Assembly: GCA_009784555.1 (NCBI GenBank)
Contig: WRBO01000008.1
Coordinates: 1-59,862 of the forward strand
Direction of reading: 5' to 3'
Origin: Bacillota bacterium
Lineage (GTDB): Bacteria; Bacillota; Clostridia; Christensenellales; UBA1242
Length of the DNA stretch: 59,862 nucleotides
A program made the position numbers and the translations under genes. The notes below the pieces were generated by a model. It saw nothing but the letters and a program-made list of their open reading frames with translations, made no database searches and was not told where the DNA came from. Position 1 is the stretch's first letter; each line of letters opens with the position of its first letter. Below are positions 37,901 to 44,138 of the stretch, in pieces.

Positions 37901-39168
37901 CCACCAAAAGATGGGGCAACGGTTCCCAAGTCGCCTGTACCAATTTGTCGACCCGCACCGCGAAGACCATTTCGTCGGCCGAATTGTGTAAGGTCTCCTG
38001 TGAAAAAGCTGTGACGGACTTCTGCGCTGTGCAACGCTAACTCTACATCTGTTACAATTCCCGTTCCGACCTGGGCCACTATACCGCCCGCAATGTTTGT
38101 TCCCGCTTGACCTGGGGCACCACCTTGGTTACTTGTTGCGTTGTTACCACCCGTTCCACCGTTTCCGCCGCGGCCATTGATTGCCGTGATTGTTGCCGAT
38201 GAATATGTTTCTTCGATTATATTGTTTGTTCCTGTCAATCGTCCGATGATACCACCGACGATTGAATGACCACCCGCGCCACCAATACCACCGTGCGCGG
38301 CCCGCTGTGCTGTGTTCCCTGCACCACCTTGACCACCGCGGCCATATATGTCACCGACCATTGTACTGCGGCGCACGGTTGTTCCATTTGAACCAATACC
38401 AACCAAACCACCAACGATGACTTGGCCACCCGCACCACCATTCGTACCTGTACGGTTGGTCGTACCCGTTTGTGTGGTTTGACCGCCGTTACCACCCGCG
38501 CCGCCTATTGCGACGATGGTACCCGCGATTTGTGAATTTTCAATTACTGTGTTTGTTGCGCGTGCAACCAAACCGCCAGCGGTCATTACCTGGCCCGCGG
38601 TACCGTGACCACCTGCGGCACCGCCCGTACCGTCCGTTCCGCGAAGACCGCTCATCCCTTGGACGGCGATTTGCATGGTTTCAACCCGAACGTTTCGGAT
38701 TGTTGCGCCATCGGTGGCCCCAAACAATCCCTGGTAATTCAATTCATCGGCGGGTGTACCCAACTGTTGTGTCGACCCCAGGTACAAATTCCGTATAACA
38801 AAAGGATGCGGGTCGAACGTCCCGCGGAATGGCGCACCCGGACGCCCAATAGGTATCCAATTGACACCCGTCAAATTCATGTCGCGCGCCAACCGAACGG
38901 TTACGCCTTCGCGATGGGCCCCCGCACGGACGGTTTGTGCAAACGATATAAAGTCGGTTTCGTTGTTGATAGTTTCAACCTGGCCTGGTGGTTGCGGTGC
39001 GGCGGAAAAAGTATTTCGATTTAACGTTCCCGACAACACCAAACCAAGAGCCACACAGGCACATAATAAAAAGGCAGAAAACCGTAACCTAAAGCGATTA
39101 CGATTCCTGCGCTCTGCTTGGTCTATTTTCGCCTCTAACCTTGACAGTTCCTTATCCAGTTGTGTCAT
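25975..39168 (-). CDS. Giant double-anchored GLUG/FIVAR/FN3-like surface protein
   Basis: A 4397-residue protein. Residues 1-30 form a charged cytoplasmic helix (MTQLDKELSRLEAKIDQAERR) and 32-52 a TM. About 60-2100 hold four GLUG beta-helix modules, each restarting with a pattern like DxxxGxxWxPIGxxxxxFxGxFDG (nt about 38950, 37200, 35650, 34240). About 2110-3690 are FIVAR-like three-helix repeats, and three FN3-like domains are interspersed at the end (nt about 28120, 27410, 26640). A Gly/Pro linker, a TM (WMIYAGIGLLAVLLIVAVAW) and an 80-residue basic/Ala-rich cytoplasmic helix close it. There is no LPXTG; about 4,200 residues would loop outside. ATG 39168 has ACGGAGGAAAA. Probably an adhesin or envelope scaffold. 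Confidence 0.8.
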   Translation of the reverse strand: MTQLDKELSRLEAKIDQAERRNRNRFRLRFSAFLLCACVALGLVLSGTLNRNTFSAAPQPPGQVETINNETDFISFAQTVRAGAHREGVTVRLARDMNLTGVNWIPIGRPGAPFRGTFDPHPFVIRNLYLGSTQQLGTPADELNYQGLFGATDGATIRNVRVETMQIAVQGMSGLRGTDGTGGAAGGHGTAGQVMTAGGLVARATNTVIENSQIAGTIVAIGGAGGNGGQTTQTGTTNRTGTNGGAGGQVIVGGLVGIGSNGTTVRRSTMVGDIYGRGGQGGAGNTAQRAAHGGIGGAGGHSIVGGIIGRLTGTNNIIEETYSSATITAINGRGGNGGTGGNNATSNQGGAPGQAGTNIAGGIVAQVGTGIVTDVELALHSAEVRHSFFTGDLTQFGRRNGLRGAGRQIGTGDLGTVAPSFGGATTHTAGAIIGVVQGNGVLVTNSYAGGTVRHEHEFTVIGATDLFNVRMAGMAGFVYGTGFRAMNSVSLTAFDFVGVNSAIAPEFGTISSLTTNPIAIFGNLLNRMAAEDVSRGNQFLSLENNSTAGQERRFPRFNPIPYTFRLDLTHVDISMAVANPVFGFAPNFNWNIMTGATITTPSTIWLAGMAPPNNVPQGQNEWRPPEGTLPTGLPVLINNPWRVHPTNMVLNIATLSELVSFRNAVNAGRNFFGYTVRLSADINMVSHANWTPIGNNMAAPFRGTFDGQNNILRNLRINVNNAAVTNATAGSQAGVFGHVHGATIRNLMVEDPNVNVLARNNLQRPVNIPAGNMNQNIVSGVHNPAVGGVVGFSAHNLTMENVHVYGTPTFAGETFQIRSRTQGVNVASQVVITNPNANVGGLVGIAEGFNNVIRTSSNGIPVRGESQGRTHGSIVGGIVGMARDILIEENATMAEVTSEVNNQADTAGPRGGGHHVGGVIGHASGRVHVRNNMVTSDVVAYSHAGGIAGSLADWSRFSIFENNLFSGDIWLVATNGNNASNVPQLLVGGIVGASSTMDLRIHRNVVGSTMVRGSNLAWGGTSSVRMNTVSYLVNFVGDAVRRQSLTTQSWRESVDSVANIVNQDMTIGPSTASTVAGAHVLNNWRGIANAHIRFDIQGINSRPEIAAPPVPSIFSIETFGIQGVNWDLANVWYFEPGRFPVLQWMRDENLGPPVEGQPGDQHNPILINNVNDLIGLRNRVNDGTQNFDGLHIRMTADINLGGMHWVPIGNQSVAPARDFRGNFDGGGFTIRGLVNTADTNYRALFGRTTGATIRNLTIEEPNIVQRTGASVGAFIGHAVSTTLDNVHVVGGVIRSNVNATVNQGNNVGGIVGRLGAGSILRNSSVTGGTDIRGETAVGGIVGFAEGTAANTSILLENNWTTAHVMGINAVGGIAGVARGTTIQNSWNTGSVAAAQFGAATIANSLGVAGGIVGQADTQASLIVDVASMGNVTSFIDATNAAAGAAGGIIGRNAINGTVINQVIVSGAIRSHNNNTGAAAWTSAGGIIGRSDAASGATVRIEGTAVLSESISSYTISATANIRSTAVFGSGNATVATRPTGENNRYRGGTGALWNVRDGMTPTQLFETDELGVASPLTTVAHYSAVGFLVTPILAGGGGTATWNLGMAGAAADLQINNGMPFLRTLPRPIFEHGTRFNPHQINAIDELRDLAVAVNAGNRFLGQYLEIRSNIAVGEWSNPIGRTMATSFGGNLDGRNHRLTGLSTPFNHQFGVYGLFGYVAGATISNITMRDVAINVTGTNPATGSEVGALIGHADGGVRVHNVAVQNGTVQSRGNYTGGLVGRIRAGNNRITASYTTVTVAGGVDVGGLVGQMAGTVVDRAFATGNVNGTSVLNAGAMTGVTGRTGGLVGHIVTRPSHITNSFASGNVTDTRSMVNALSIAGGLIGVSSPAGTTISQVYASGNVSANTIGTGAANNLGQGSYAAGLIGQFAGTTATTILEHAAAFNNSISASTMNAGTPVNMTRLAAPIALTNQAEATRPTVRHIQFFSGVTLTDNNPVAGIQATNGLALPLQITAAQITDLAAWAEAIANATTPVRVVNAVGITPVANRNAFFPSGTDVVGEDTRFASSLFVGSSPALGFNPAIWNSRRSINNGSPYLRNMVVDVTSLVQLSNVERGRWYVPQNWTATTFAAFQDALNYADTVLADLNATIDDIDRAYTGILTSVRNLRGDRTGLARMVRFVQEVYIDWARDFLINSPAHPHFTAEAGGGTWPPTRVDIEMFLHTVYLNWGQVQVAFNHASYVLEDNSNRFSNPQITSALNQLDLAVRPQNMWVNTSTIQSLLVVANQLGEVRAEFNTATWERMATARTRARNAVTTESLDLTWEGSGHQISTGREVVLAAVQLDFALRNMQFDFVHSGMNAAIMRAENVLSVRGAGHNAFPFTIQTGPVSFLDTSWLLQNAFAAANDFRAESGFQNDDMYVDASLVFQKRVLLDSLNMAFNGIEFNRTGLGDIVATVASRSIMDAGVVTALAQARAVLSQPFVIDATGLSVITFYDRYHEVIENLNVALLRHLWALRNEATSEIDRGDAPQGLINARNAAEAALDGIVVLTGDEFTLVNAGAPVFLSDFVRNNVLAAIAGIRNNMFTRSMMLDRIAYAELLLNFNPGVFDDYADAVYFTGGVNELIIAVADARGFLETAAANNADEMRDAIAALEYAIDALVINIDRFQTVYYARAIEIFNWGLFDHNTRELMTQIIIQSQSGPAPASGYTLAHTTQATLDAMTNREMRANFRREFIVQIENFARAYGTRIYDRRLLSEEIELVTTYIEHRHDNAQFRRGTDIRPVMIENPEYPTTGPEFIPTGAFVDYVTGQPVNAAGFFIRPDGSLREFIMYTQGAATGDGSNNTWGALLAQLNAAWIVYFDTRPTNNAAAIDASRDALRNIRQNQAVSTTRIREVLAVAQGMLENSEFYTTASLAGLKIAVETVEDALADAEFVADMLADMNDAELRIIDVWQLIFDELIEAIANVEVDTQALRDLIATAQLLLPYADRYDEQSWNQFASTLAHVSSEFSAMEYDRINNGIDLDPHAVTTLFTMLRNAVNGLRADVGGLLTQYLFARGLHPTHMTAASFEALDVAARAARAVIDNRESEVEDVTTALANLEIALDEIVTDRAQLRLVIVNATTQLTRLFTYVSIANLEDAIALAEDVYESVEGGAEGVQALMAAERGIINAMAALVPNRAVLESLLFQIDQHLGEMFEGVLFDRAPARTFYIPATLNALDAIVAEAQGIVARTSPVTIDELTRAVNDLTEARANLRVDTSLLGALLNEAIWFEANMHLFVQFDASFWTLQEDAMNMIAGNPEPTITEFIEMYEEFRYFLVNLVFDHSALQFLIDEAEYILENRAENYSGRSITTLQYWLGRAHSVAGDPTDVLNGLGNAIASLVDITDLRDALRAAEDFTIYHAAALANNTLPYTRATFNRLVAAVADTRAELSDGLLLPATVSRLMTELNWSAYIIDLRPLRNALADAQTQLDGPLVFTSDSLAALNSAMSHGQTVVNNADAGTGAIAAAAQGIRNAITGLEEVSDEYLLEIFVFDHTPHVQGRYTEFTFRRYANALELANRMVDGSYLGPTTAGQVLAELSSAISALVYIGDLLDLATAYQLFFEQLVETDFTPASFANLRNTLQSAHMLLADALDLGQSQDIAAGEVSAMYDALRAARRDLTTADGGNEPTQLARPTSIAFADGILTWSSTGEATEYHVRIYGIPGVTGYRLVVATTNSLNLSTLLPALPYGVFTVVIVAIGDGVDFLDSYDSDDFPLVILDETADPLDNLQTFLDNHTTRSNLRYTAYSFAAYAAALDAAWEIANGDSGADPTLALSTLIAAIGNLVYFGDLLDLVAEYEAYFAELSQDDFTPSSWATFYGALNNARARVTDAQTSGEGLTRSTIQGAYSDLRTARVGLDSGNLLPTTPLPRPTNVQFANGILSWTSNGDAVGYLIRIYDLPGVVGYEPITWHVPSINLGQFFAMMDIGPGTYRIVIVALGDMINFHNSPGSDVFNLTITAGDIDDGFVPGTYLYRLVNLIEDFFDNVNPSNYTAHSFWAVMTVMFAAEDMINEFLSIGTPITEQQASDMYNAFRAAVDELVVINDLVQLVAMLAGRDLSAYTDASVAIFNAQMSAANAMILSGQNSAIQIAREDILAQIDDLTAASNGLIVDDTNGGGNDNLPRIGAPTNVRIVNGVLSWNAVDGAAGYLITINGELRPVQTTLTLNLTTLNLPVGTHTIIIVALGNSTTHTNSLPIAIQYRIDVEGETGTGGEPSQPGVTDPSAPGGPGAPGTGAGTTGGTDGGVSDWMIYAGIGLLAVLLIVAVAWVVLGRKKGKGIAALRASAKEAITEAFAALNNAKTQMQLSKMNPQDATQRSMAMDAMQKAKTAITTASEMVGEVTALNAK

Positions 39169-39214
39169 TTTTCCTCCGTACAGCACGTGACGCATGAAAA
39201 CAATTCGCGCCCAA

Positions 39215-39241
39215 TGTGGCCTTATACAATATAATGCCACA
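39215..39241. promoter_or_regulatory. Palindrome upstream of the giant gene
   Basis: TGTGGC-C-TTATA-CAA-TATAA-T-GCCACA is a 27-bp near-perfect inverted repeat, 47 nt before ATG 39168 and inside the divergent intergenic region. It suggests an operator for the giant gene. A -10-like TATAAT on the minus strand (39276-39281) has no good -35. Confidence 0.5.
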
Positions 39242-39289
39242 CCATATATTGTATCTCCAAATGATTTTGACATACATTATAAGGTTCAT

Positions 39290-39318
39290 TTGACAAAGTT
39301 CGCGATAATGCCTACTAT
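39290..39318 (+). promoter_or_regulatory. Promoter of the 39343 gene
   Basis: TTGACA (39290-39295), 17 nt, TACTAT (39313-39318). A strong AAGGGAGGG ribosome site follows. Confidence 0.7.
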
Positions 39319-39342
39319 AAATGTAAAGGGAGGGTTTCATTT

Positions 39343-39975
39343 ATGAACTTCAAAAAGATTTTTTGCATCTTGGTGTTGGCAGGCGGCCTCATGGCAATCC
39401 AAATTTACACAACTTTGGCGGGCGCATTGCAATATTCAATCAGCAACCCGCATAACTTTGGCGGCGGATGGTGGTGGCAACCAAACCTGGACACCGCGCG
39501 CGGATTATTGGCGGTTACGTACTTGTCGATTGCGGCAATAGTTACATTAATCGTCTTGGCGGCATTTCATTTCTGTGCCTCGTCACGTCGGGCGAACTTT
39601 GGCCTTGGCCTTTCGATGATGATTGTATTAATTGTAACGTTCTTGGTATCTCTGACGGGTGCGATTCTGGGCTTTACGGGTGACGAGGTCATAGGGCCCG
39701 AGGTCAGCATCCTGCAACTCCCATACGTTGGAATTATTTTCGTCGTTATGATTATGGGGATATTCAACTTTGCCCTGCGTAACCGTTTCCAATCAACCAC
39801 GACCGAGGCCACGGCACCCACGGCACCCCCCGAACCAATCGCACCCGAAGCAACACCAATCGAAGAATTGGATGAAAAACTGCTCGCATTGAAATCATTG
39901 TACAAAGACGGAACATTGTCCGAAAAAGATTACAAAATATATGTAAAAAAAGCACTGGATACCGTGATACAATAG
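39343..39975 (+). CDS. Four-TM protein with C-terminal SHOCT domain
   Basis: A 210-residue protein: TM segments near 5-28, 62-84, 89-115 and 128-148, a Pro/Glu/Thr-rich linker, then a SHOCT domain (LDEKLLALKSLYKDGTLSEKDYKIYVKKAL, residues about 178-207). SHOCT motifs are short oligomerisation modules found at protein ends. It is divergent from the giant gene and followed 3 nt later by another membrane protein gene, so the two form an operon. Confidence 0.7.
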   Translation: MNFKKIFCILVLAGGLMAIQIYTTLAGALQYSISNPHNFGGGWWWQPNLDTARGLLAVTYLSIAAIVTLIVLAAFHFCASSRRANFGLGLSMMIVLIVTFLVSLTGAILGFTGDEVIGPEVSILQLPYVGIIFVVMIMGIFNFALRNRFQSTTTEATAPTAPPEPIAPEATPIEELDEKLLALKSLYKDGTLSEKDYKIYVKKALDTVIQ

Positions 39976-39978
39976 TAC

Positions 39979-40620
39979 ATGGAAACAACAAACAAATCAC
40001 TCTTCCGCCGCATGTTGGTCGCATCTGTTATTGCACTCTGTATAAATGCGGCCGTTGCAATTGTAATTGTTTTAATCGGAAACTACAGCCAAACCGAATG
40101 GCGTATCCTTGGCACCTCTATCGCCCTGTTCGCGTATTGTATCGCCCTGCTCTCTTGCGTTAATTATTACAATGAAAACCGCGGACCCAAAACCCTTATC
40201 CATACTGTCGGCTCTGCTGCGTTTTGTTCGCTGATGGCTTTTGTGATTGTATTGGCAATTTGGAACATCGCCACAATCACGTTTGAATCCCTGTCGCTCT
40301 CTGCCGTCCTATTCCTGTTGGTAACCGTTCACGCGGCATTCGTCCTACCGCTCCGCAACGCCGACCGCCGCATCACAATGGTGAAAACGGCAACCCTTAC
40401 CCTCTCTGCCATTGCATCTTTACTCTTTTTGGCCCTCATATGGTTCGGATACTACGGTGACTTTATACTGCGACTGCACTTGGTCATTTTAATACTCTTG
40501 GTCTTGGGCACAATCCTTATCCCAATACTGGGTCACATTTTCAAACTGCAACCCGAACCAGATTCACATAGAGATGACTTGGCGTCCCCTGGTGGAATCG
40601 AACCACCAACAATTCCTTAG
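39979..40620 (+). CDS. Six-TM membrane protein, 3' end antisense to tRNA-Arg
   Basis: A 213-residue hydrophobic protein with about six TM segments, starting 3 nt after the SHOCT gene. No family was recognised. The last 13 codons (from about ASPGGIEPP) are simply the antisense of the tRNA-Arg gene and the stop lies within it, so the protein probably lost its original stop or evolved a tail there. The likely plus-strand terminator is the symmetric hairpin at 40655-40684, so the mRNA would cover the entire tRNA antisense strand. Confidence 0.6.
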   Translation: METTNKSLFRRMLVASVIALCINAAVAIVIVLIGNYSQTEWRILGTSIALFAYCIALLSCVNYYNENRGPKTLIHTVGSAAFCSLMAFVIVLAIWNIATITFESLSLSAVLFLLVTVHAAFVLPLRNADRRITMVKTATLTLSAIASLLFLALIWFGYYGDFILRLHLVILILLVLGTILIPILGHIFKLQPEPDSHRDDLASPGGIEPPTIP

Positions 40621-40654
40621 GAGGGAATCGTTATATCCATTTAACTAAGGGGAC
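40580..40654 (-). tRNA. tRNA-Arg (CCT anticodon)
   Basis: Minus-strand cloverleaf: acceptor GTCCCCT/AGGGGAC, a D-arm with TTAAATGGATATAA, anticodon loop CTCCTAA, T-arm GGTTCGATTCC, discriminator G and encoded CCA (40580-40582). It reads AGG codons. Its sequence overlaps the end of the 39979 ORF on the opposite strand. No tRNA promoter was identified in the short gap to the terminator upstream. Confidence 0.93.
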
Positions 40655-40684
40655 AAAAAAGTGCTACTAGCATAGCACTTTTTT
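40655..40684. terminator. Symmetric bidirectional terminator
   Basis: AAAAAAGTGCTA, loop CTAGCA and TAGCACTTTTTT give a perfect 12-bp stem with A and T runs on both sides. It ends the RND exporter gene (minus) just after its stop and can stop plus-strand transcripts coming through the tRNA. Confidence 0.9.
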
Positions 40685-40687
40685 CAC

Positions 40688-43600
40688 TTACTCCGCAACA
40701 GCTTCAACGGGTTCTTCGACTATTTCGATTGGGGCGCCATCGGTGGTTATGACTTTTTTGTCGCGGTTGAATATTTTGTAAAACGCGGGAACAATCAACA
40801 GGGACATCACGGTTGCGTACAACAATCCACCAATTGTAACAAGGGCCAATGGTTGCATCATCGCACCGCTGGCACCCCATCCGATTGCCATCGGAATCAT
40901 GGCCAAAACAGTAGAGAGCGCGGTCATCATAATCGGACGCAAACGTGTGTTACATGCGGCAATCAATGCCTCGTCAACCGAGAGACCGTCTTCACGGGCC
41001 TGGTTAACGTAATCAACCAACACGATGCCGTTGTTGATAATAACACCCATCAGGATAAGCAAACCAATCATCGCAACAATCGAAATCGGCATCCCGAATA
41101 TAAGCAACAACAGGAACCCACCGGTAAACCCAAGCGGAATGGTGATAAGCATAATGAAAGGTGATTTGAACGAACGGAAGATTGCAACCATAACCAAGTA
41201 CATCAGAACAATTCCACCCAAGATTGCCAAAATCATCTGCCCCATTGTTTCGGCCATTTGTGCAGCGAAACCGTCCTCGACCGGGTGAATGTTTGCAAAC
41301 ACGGCGGCGTTATCACGACGCAGGTCATCCATCATGCTGTCAACACGACCTTGGACGGCACCGATAACATAACCGTCAAGCAAGTCGGCCTCGACCGATG
41401 CAACAATTCGACCGTTTGAACGCACGATTGTAAAGGGACTGAAATTCGTATCAATGGACGGGTGGATACCCTCTATTTCAACGATATTTTCCATAATCAA
41501 ATCAACGACCGCACCCAAACGTGCTGTTGTTTGTGCCAATGTTTCCATTTGACCGTTTGGCAAACGAATGGTTGCGGTGGATACCGTAACGGTAACACCA
41601 CTGGCCGCCATCATGTTCATACCGCCATCTGCACTTACCGATACGTTCGATGCCAAGCCTATCCTTGCCGCATCTTGTGTAATACCCATTTGCGCCAACA
41701 TGTCTCTCATTTCTTGTGGCACCAATCCCCAAATAGGTCCAAGGTCAATGCCTGCAACGCCATCCATGAAATCTTCGACTATTCTGTGTACATCGTGTGC
41801 GGCACCTAATGTCGTCCCGCGATAGTTATCAGCCATAGTAACATCAATCATCAGGTTAGGAATCCCACTGCCACCCATTCCGAACATGCCTGCCATGGCA
41901 CCCGCACCAAAGTTCATACCAATATCGGCACCCGCGCCAACACGTGCGCGGATTCGTGTGTATAATTCCCCTGTCATAACGTCTTCAACTATGGTAAATA
42001 TCCCATCACGCGTAACAAACGGTACTGCTGGGTTTTGTGCCATGTTGCTGATAATTGGGTTTGTTTGAACGGTGATGGAAAAGTTTCCCGTGTCCTCGGC
42101 CGGCATCAATTCCACGTCATTAACGACAAAGGCCAAAATCAAACTCCCGATAAACAACACAACGGCGGCACCAACGGCAATCCATTTCTTTGCAATTGTG
42201 AAACGCAATGCGTTGTTGTACCAACGGTCGGCCTTTTCACGCAAACGGTCAAACCACCCATCGTCCCCCGATTTCTTTGCAGCCAACTGTTCGGTTGCAT
42301 TGGCAACCAGGTCATCGTCGGTTGCATCAACATCGGCAACCAACTTTCCTGCTTCCTCGACTTGGGCCGCGGCCTGTTTTGTTTGTTTTGTTTGAATTTT
42401 GAATGCGGCAATAATAGAAGGCAAGAACACAATGGCACAAACCAAAGATGCCAACAGCGAGAATATAATAACCCAAACCATGTCCATAAAGACTTCCATC
42501 ATTAACCCGGTCACAAAGAACATCGGCGCGAACACGGCAACGGTGGTAAACGTCGCGGCCAACACGGCACCAAAGATTTGGCTTGCACCCTTTATGGCGG
42601 CCTCGCGGCTGCTCATACCTTTTTGTTTCAATCGATAGATATTCTCGACAACGATAATGGAATTATCAATCAACATCCCAACGGCCAACGCCAAACCTGC
42701 CAAAGACACGATATTCAATGTAATCCCCATAAAGAACATCAGGATAAATGTACTAATAACCGACAACGGAATTGAAATACCAATCGCAAGGGTCAGCTTC
42801 CAATTGCGCAAGAAAACAAACATAACAAAGATTGCCAAAATCCCACCTATTATAAGGTTGGTCATAACGGTACCGATACTCTCGTCGATCATCTCGGCCT
42901 GGTCCATTTGGACATTGATTGCAAAGCCTGGGTTTTCGTCTATCAATTGGTTTATCGCACGAAAGATATCCGCAACAACAACGGTCGTAACCGCACCCGA
43001 TGTTTGTTGGATGGCAAAGCTAAATGATTGCTCGTTATTGAAATATGCAAAACCTGGCATATCGGCAAAGCTGTTCGGACGCGGTTGGGTCGCGGTTCCT
43101 AAAATAGACCCGGTAATTTGGGCAACACCTGGGACCGCGCGGATGGCACGGGCCATCGTGTCATTGTACCAGTCAATTGTGGCCAACTCGTTAACGGTTG
43201 GGGCCGCGTTACCGACCGCTTCATTATATATACGGAAAGATGTCGAGAACGTCAGGGCTGGCATCATGCTTGGGTCGATACGCGTCATGAACGGCATAGG
43301 GTTAAAGAGGTTCGTCAAAAAGATATTCTGCATCCCCATCATGGTCATACTAACCTCAAAGAAAGCCGCGTCAATATCAACCGACGAACTGAACTCTATG
43401 AACGCCATAATCATACCGGGCGCGGTTGTCGTTTGAATATCGCGGAAACCATTGATTTGTGATATCGAACTCTCAACCTCGTCGGTAATCATCAGGGTAT
43501 CTTCCAACGTGATGCTCCAAAAATCTGCATCGTCGGATGTCAGGCCTTCGTTACGGTTGTTAACCGCTTCTTGGTCTGTGCTCGCAACAACAATAACGAA

Positions 43601-43774
43601 AGGCAAATTCATGTTGGGCAATAACTCGTTATTCATACTGGTCAATGCAAACACACCAATAATCAAGACAACCATTATCATCACAAACACGGTGTGCGGA
43701 CGACGAACACCGAAGCTGGTCAACCCGTTTTCGCGGATATTGTTGTCCATCTGTTCCTGTTTTGCAAACTCCAT
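40688..43774 (-). CDS. RND-family exporter (SwrC/AcrB-like)
   Basis: A 1028-residue proton-driven efflux pump of the HAE1/SwrC type. TM1 follows GVRRPHTVFVMIMVV. The TM4 region carries the DN pair of the proton relay in LAVGMLIDNSIIVVENIYR, and the second half repeats the fold (GVIINNGIVLVDYVNQAREDG and IAACNTRLRPIMMTALSTVLAMIP). Two large external domains flank the repeats. A charged loop of about 70 residues (near 455-525) separates the halves. There is no adjacent adaptor or outer-membrane gene. The promoter carries an embedded palindrome, pointing to repressor control. Confidence 0.93.
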   Translation of the reverse strand: MEFAKQEQMDNNIRENGLTSFGVRRPHTVFVMIMVVLIIGVFALTSMNNELLPNMNLPFVIVVASTDQEAVNNRNEGLTSDDADFWSITLEDTLMITDEVESSISQINGFRDIQTTTAPGMIMAFIEFSSSVDIDAAFFEVSMTMMGMQNIFLTNLFNPMPFMTRIDPSMMPALTFSTSFRIYNEAVGNAAPTVNELATIDWYNDTMARAIRAVPGVAQITGSILGTATQPRPNSFADMPGFAYFNNEQSFSFAIQQTSGAVTTVVVADIFRAINQLIDENPGFAINVQMDQAEMIDESIGTVMTNLIIGGILAIFVMFVFLRNWKLTLAIGISIPLSVISTFILMFFMGITLNIVSLAGLALAVGMLIDNSIIVVENIYRLKQKGMSSREAAIKGASQIFGAVLAATFTTVAVFAPMFFVTGLMMEVFMDMVWVIIFSLLASLVCAIVFLPSIIAAFKIQTKQTKQAAAQVEEAGKLVADVDATDDDLVANATEQLAAKKSGDDGWFDRLREKADRWYNNALRFTIAKKWIAVGAAVVLFIGSLILAFVVNDVELMPAEDTGNFSITVQTNPIISNMAQNPAVPFVTRDGIFTIVEDVMTGELYTRIRARVGAGADIGMNFGAGAMAGMFGMGGSGIPNLMIDVTMADNYRGTTLGAAHDVHRIVEDFMDGVAGIDLGPIWGLVPQEMRDMLAQMGITQDAARIGLASNVSVSADGGMNMMAASGVTVTVSTATIRLPNGQMETLAQTTARLGAVVDLIMENIVEIEGIHPSIDTNFSPFTIVRSNGRIVASVEADLLDGYVIGAVQGRVDSMMDDLRRDNAAVFANIHPVEDGFAAQMAETMGQMILAILGGIVLMYLVMVAIFRSFKSPFIMLITIPLGFTGGFLLLLIFGMPISIVAMIGLLILMGVIINNGIVLVDYVNQAREDGLSVDEALIAACNTRLRPIMMTALSTVLAMIPMAIGWGASGAMMQPLALVTIGGLLYATVMSLLIVPAFYKIFNRDKKVITTDGAPIEIVEEPVEAVAE

Positions 43775-43815
43775 CTATCTCTCCTTTTTTAATTCACACA
43801 AAAAAACACATGCAA

Positions 43816-43848
43816 CGGACATTATACATTAATGTCCCCGATTTAACA
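43816..43848 (-). promoter_or_regulatory. RND exporter promoter with embedded operator
   Basis: TTGTTA (43843-43848), 17 nt, TATAAT (43820-43825). The perfect palindrome GGACATTA-5-TAATGTCC (43816-43836) covers the -10 box and half the spacer, 42 nt before ATG 43774. This is the placement of a TetR- or MarR-type efflux repressor site; no such regulator gene is in the window. Confidence 0.75.
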
Positions 43849-43849
43849 A

Positions 43850-43873
43850 CAAAAAAACTTTGATAACCAAAGT
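43850..43873 (-). terminator. Terminator of the 43896-44138 gene
   Basis: On the minus strand AACTTTG, loop GTTAT, CAAAGTT followed by seven T. It lies directly after the small gene's stop and upstream of the RND promoter. Confidence 0.8.
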
Positions 43874-43895
43874 TCCTTTATCCTGATATTGTGCG

Positions 43896-44138
43896 TTATG
43901 CCTTGGTCACATCCGCCATTTGCGGGGCCATCGCGACTGGCTCTTGACCTTGTTCATCACCAACCATCTCCGCGCCTGCCGTCAACTCTTTCCATGCCAA
44001 GTAATCTTCAATGCTCATTCCCTGTTCTTCTGCGGCTGTCAAATCCGAACCCTTGTACGTCAGGGTCTTTCCAAGAACCTTTGTTCCTGTGTACTTACCG
44101 TAAACCGCACCTGCCAACTTGTCGCCGTGTCTTGCCAT
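43896..44138 (-). CDS. Small unknown protein
   Basis: An 80-residue soluble protein starting MARHGDKLAGAVYGKYTGTKVLG, then an acidic Met/Glu-rich helix and a hydrophobic-poor tail. No family was recognised. ATG 44138 has an AAGGAG ribosome site 9 nt ahead, so the longer frame is rejected. It has its own terminator. Confidence 0.55.
   Translation of the reverse strand: MARHGDKLAGAVYGKYTGTKVLGKTLTYKGSDLTAAEEQGMSIEDYLAWKELTAGAEMVGDEQGQEPVAMAPQMADVTKA

Noticed and set aside
43816..43836. dif recombination site
   Set aside because: The arms are 8 bp with a 5-bp centre, not the 11-6-11 layout, and the XerD arm does not fit; it is explained better as an operator over the -10 box.
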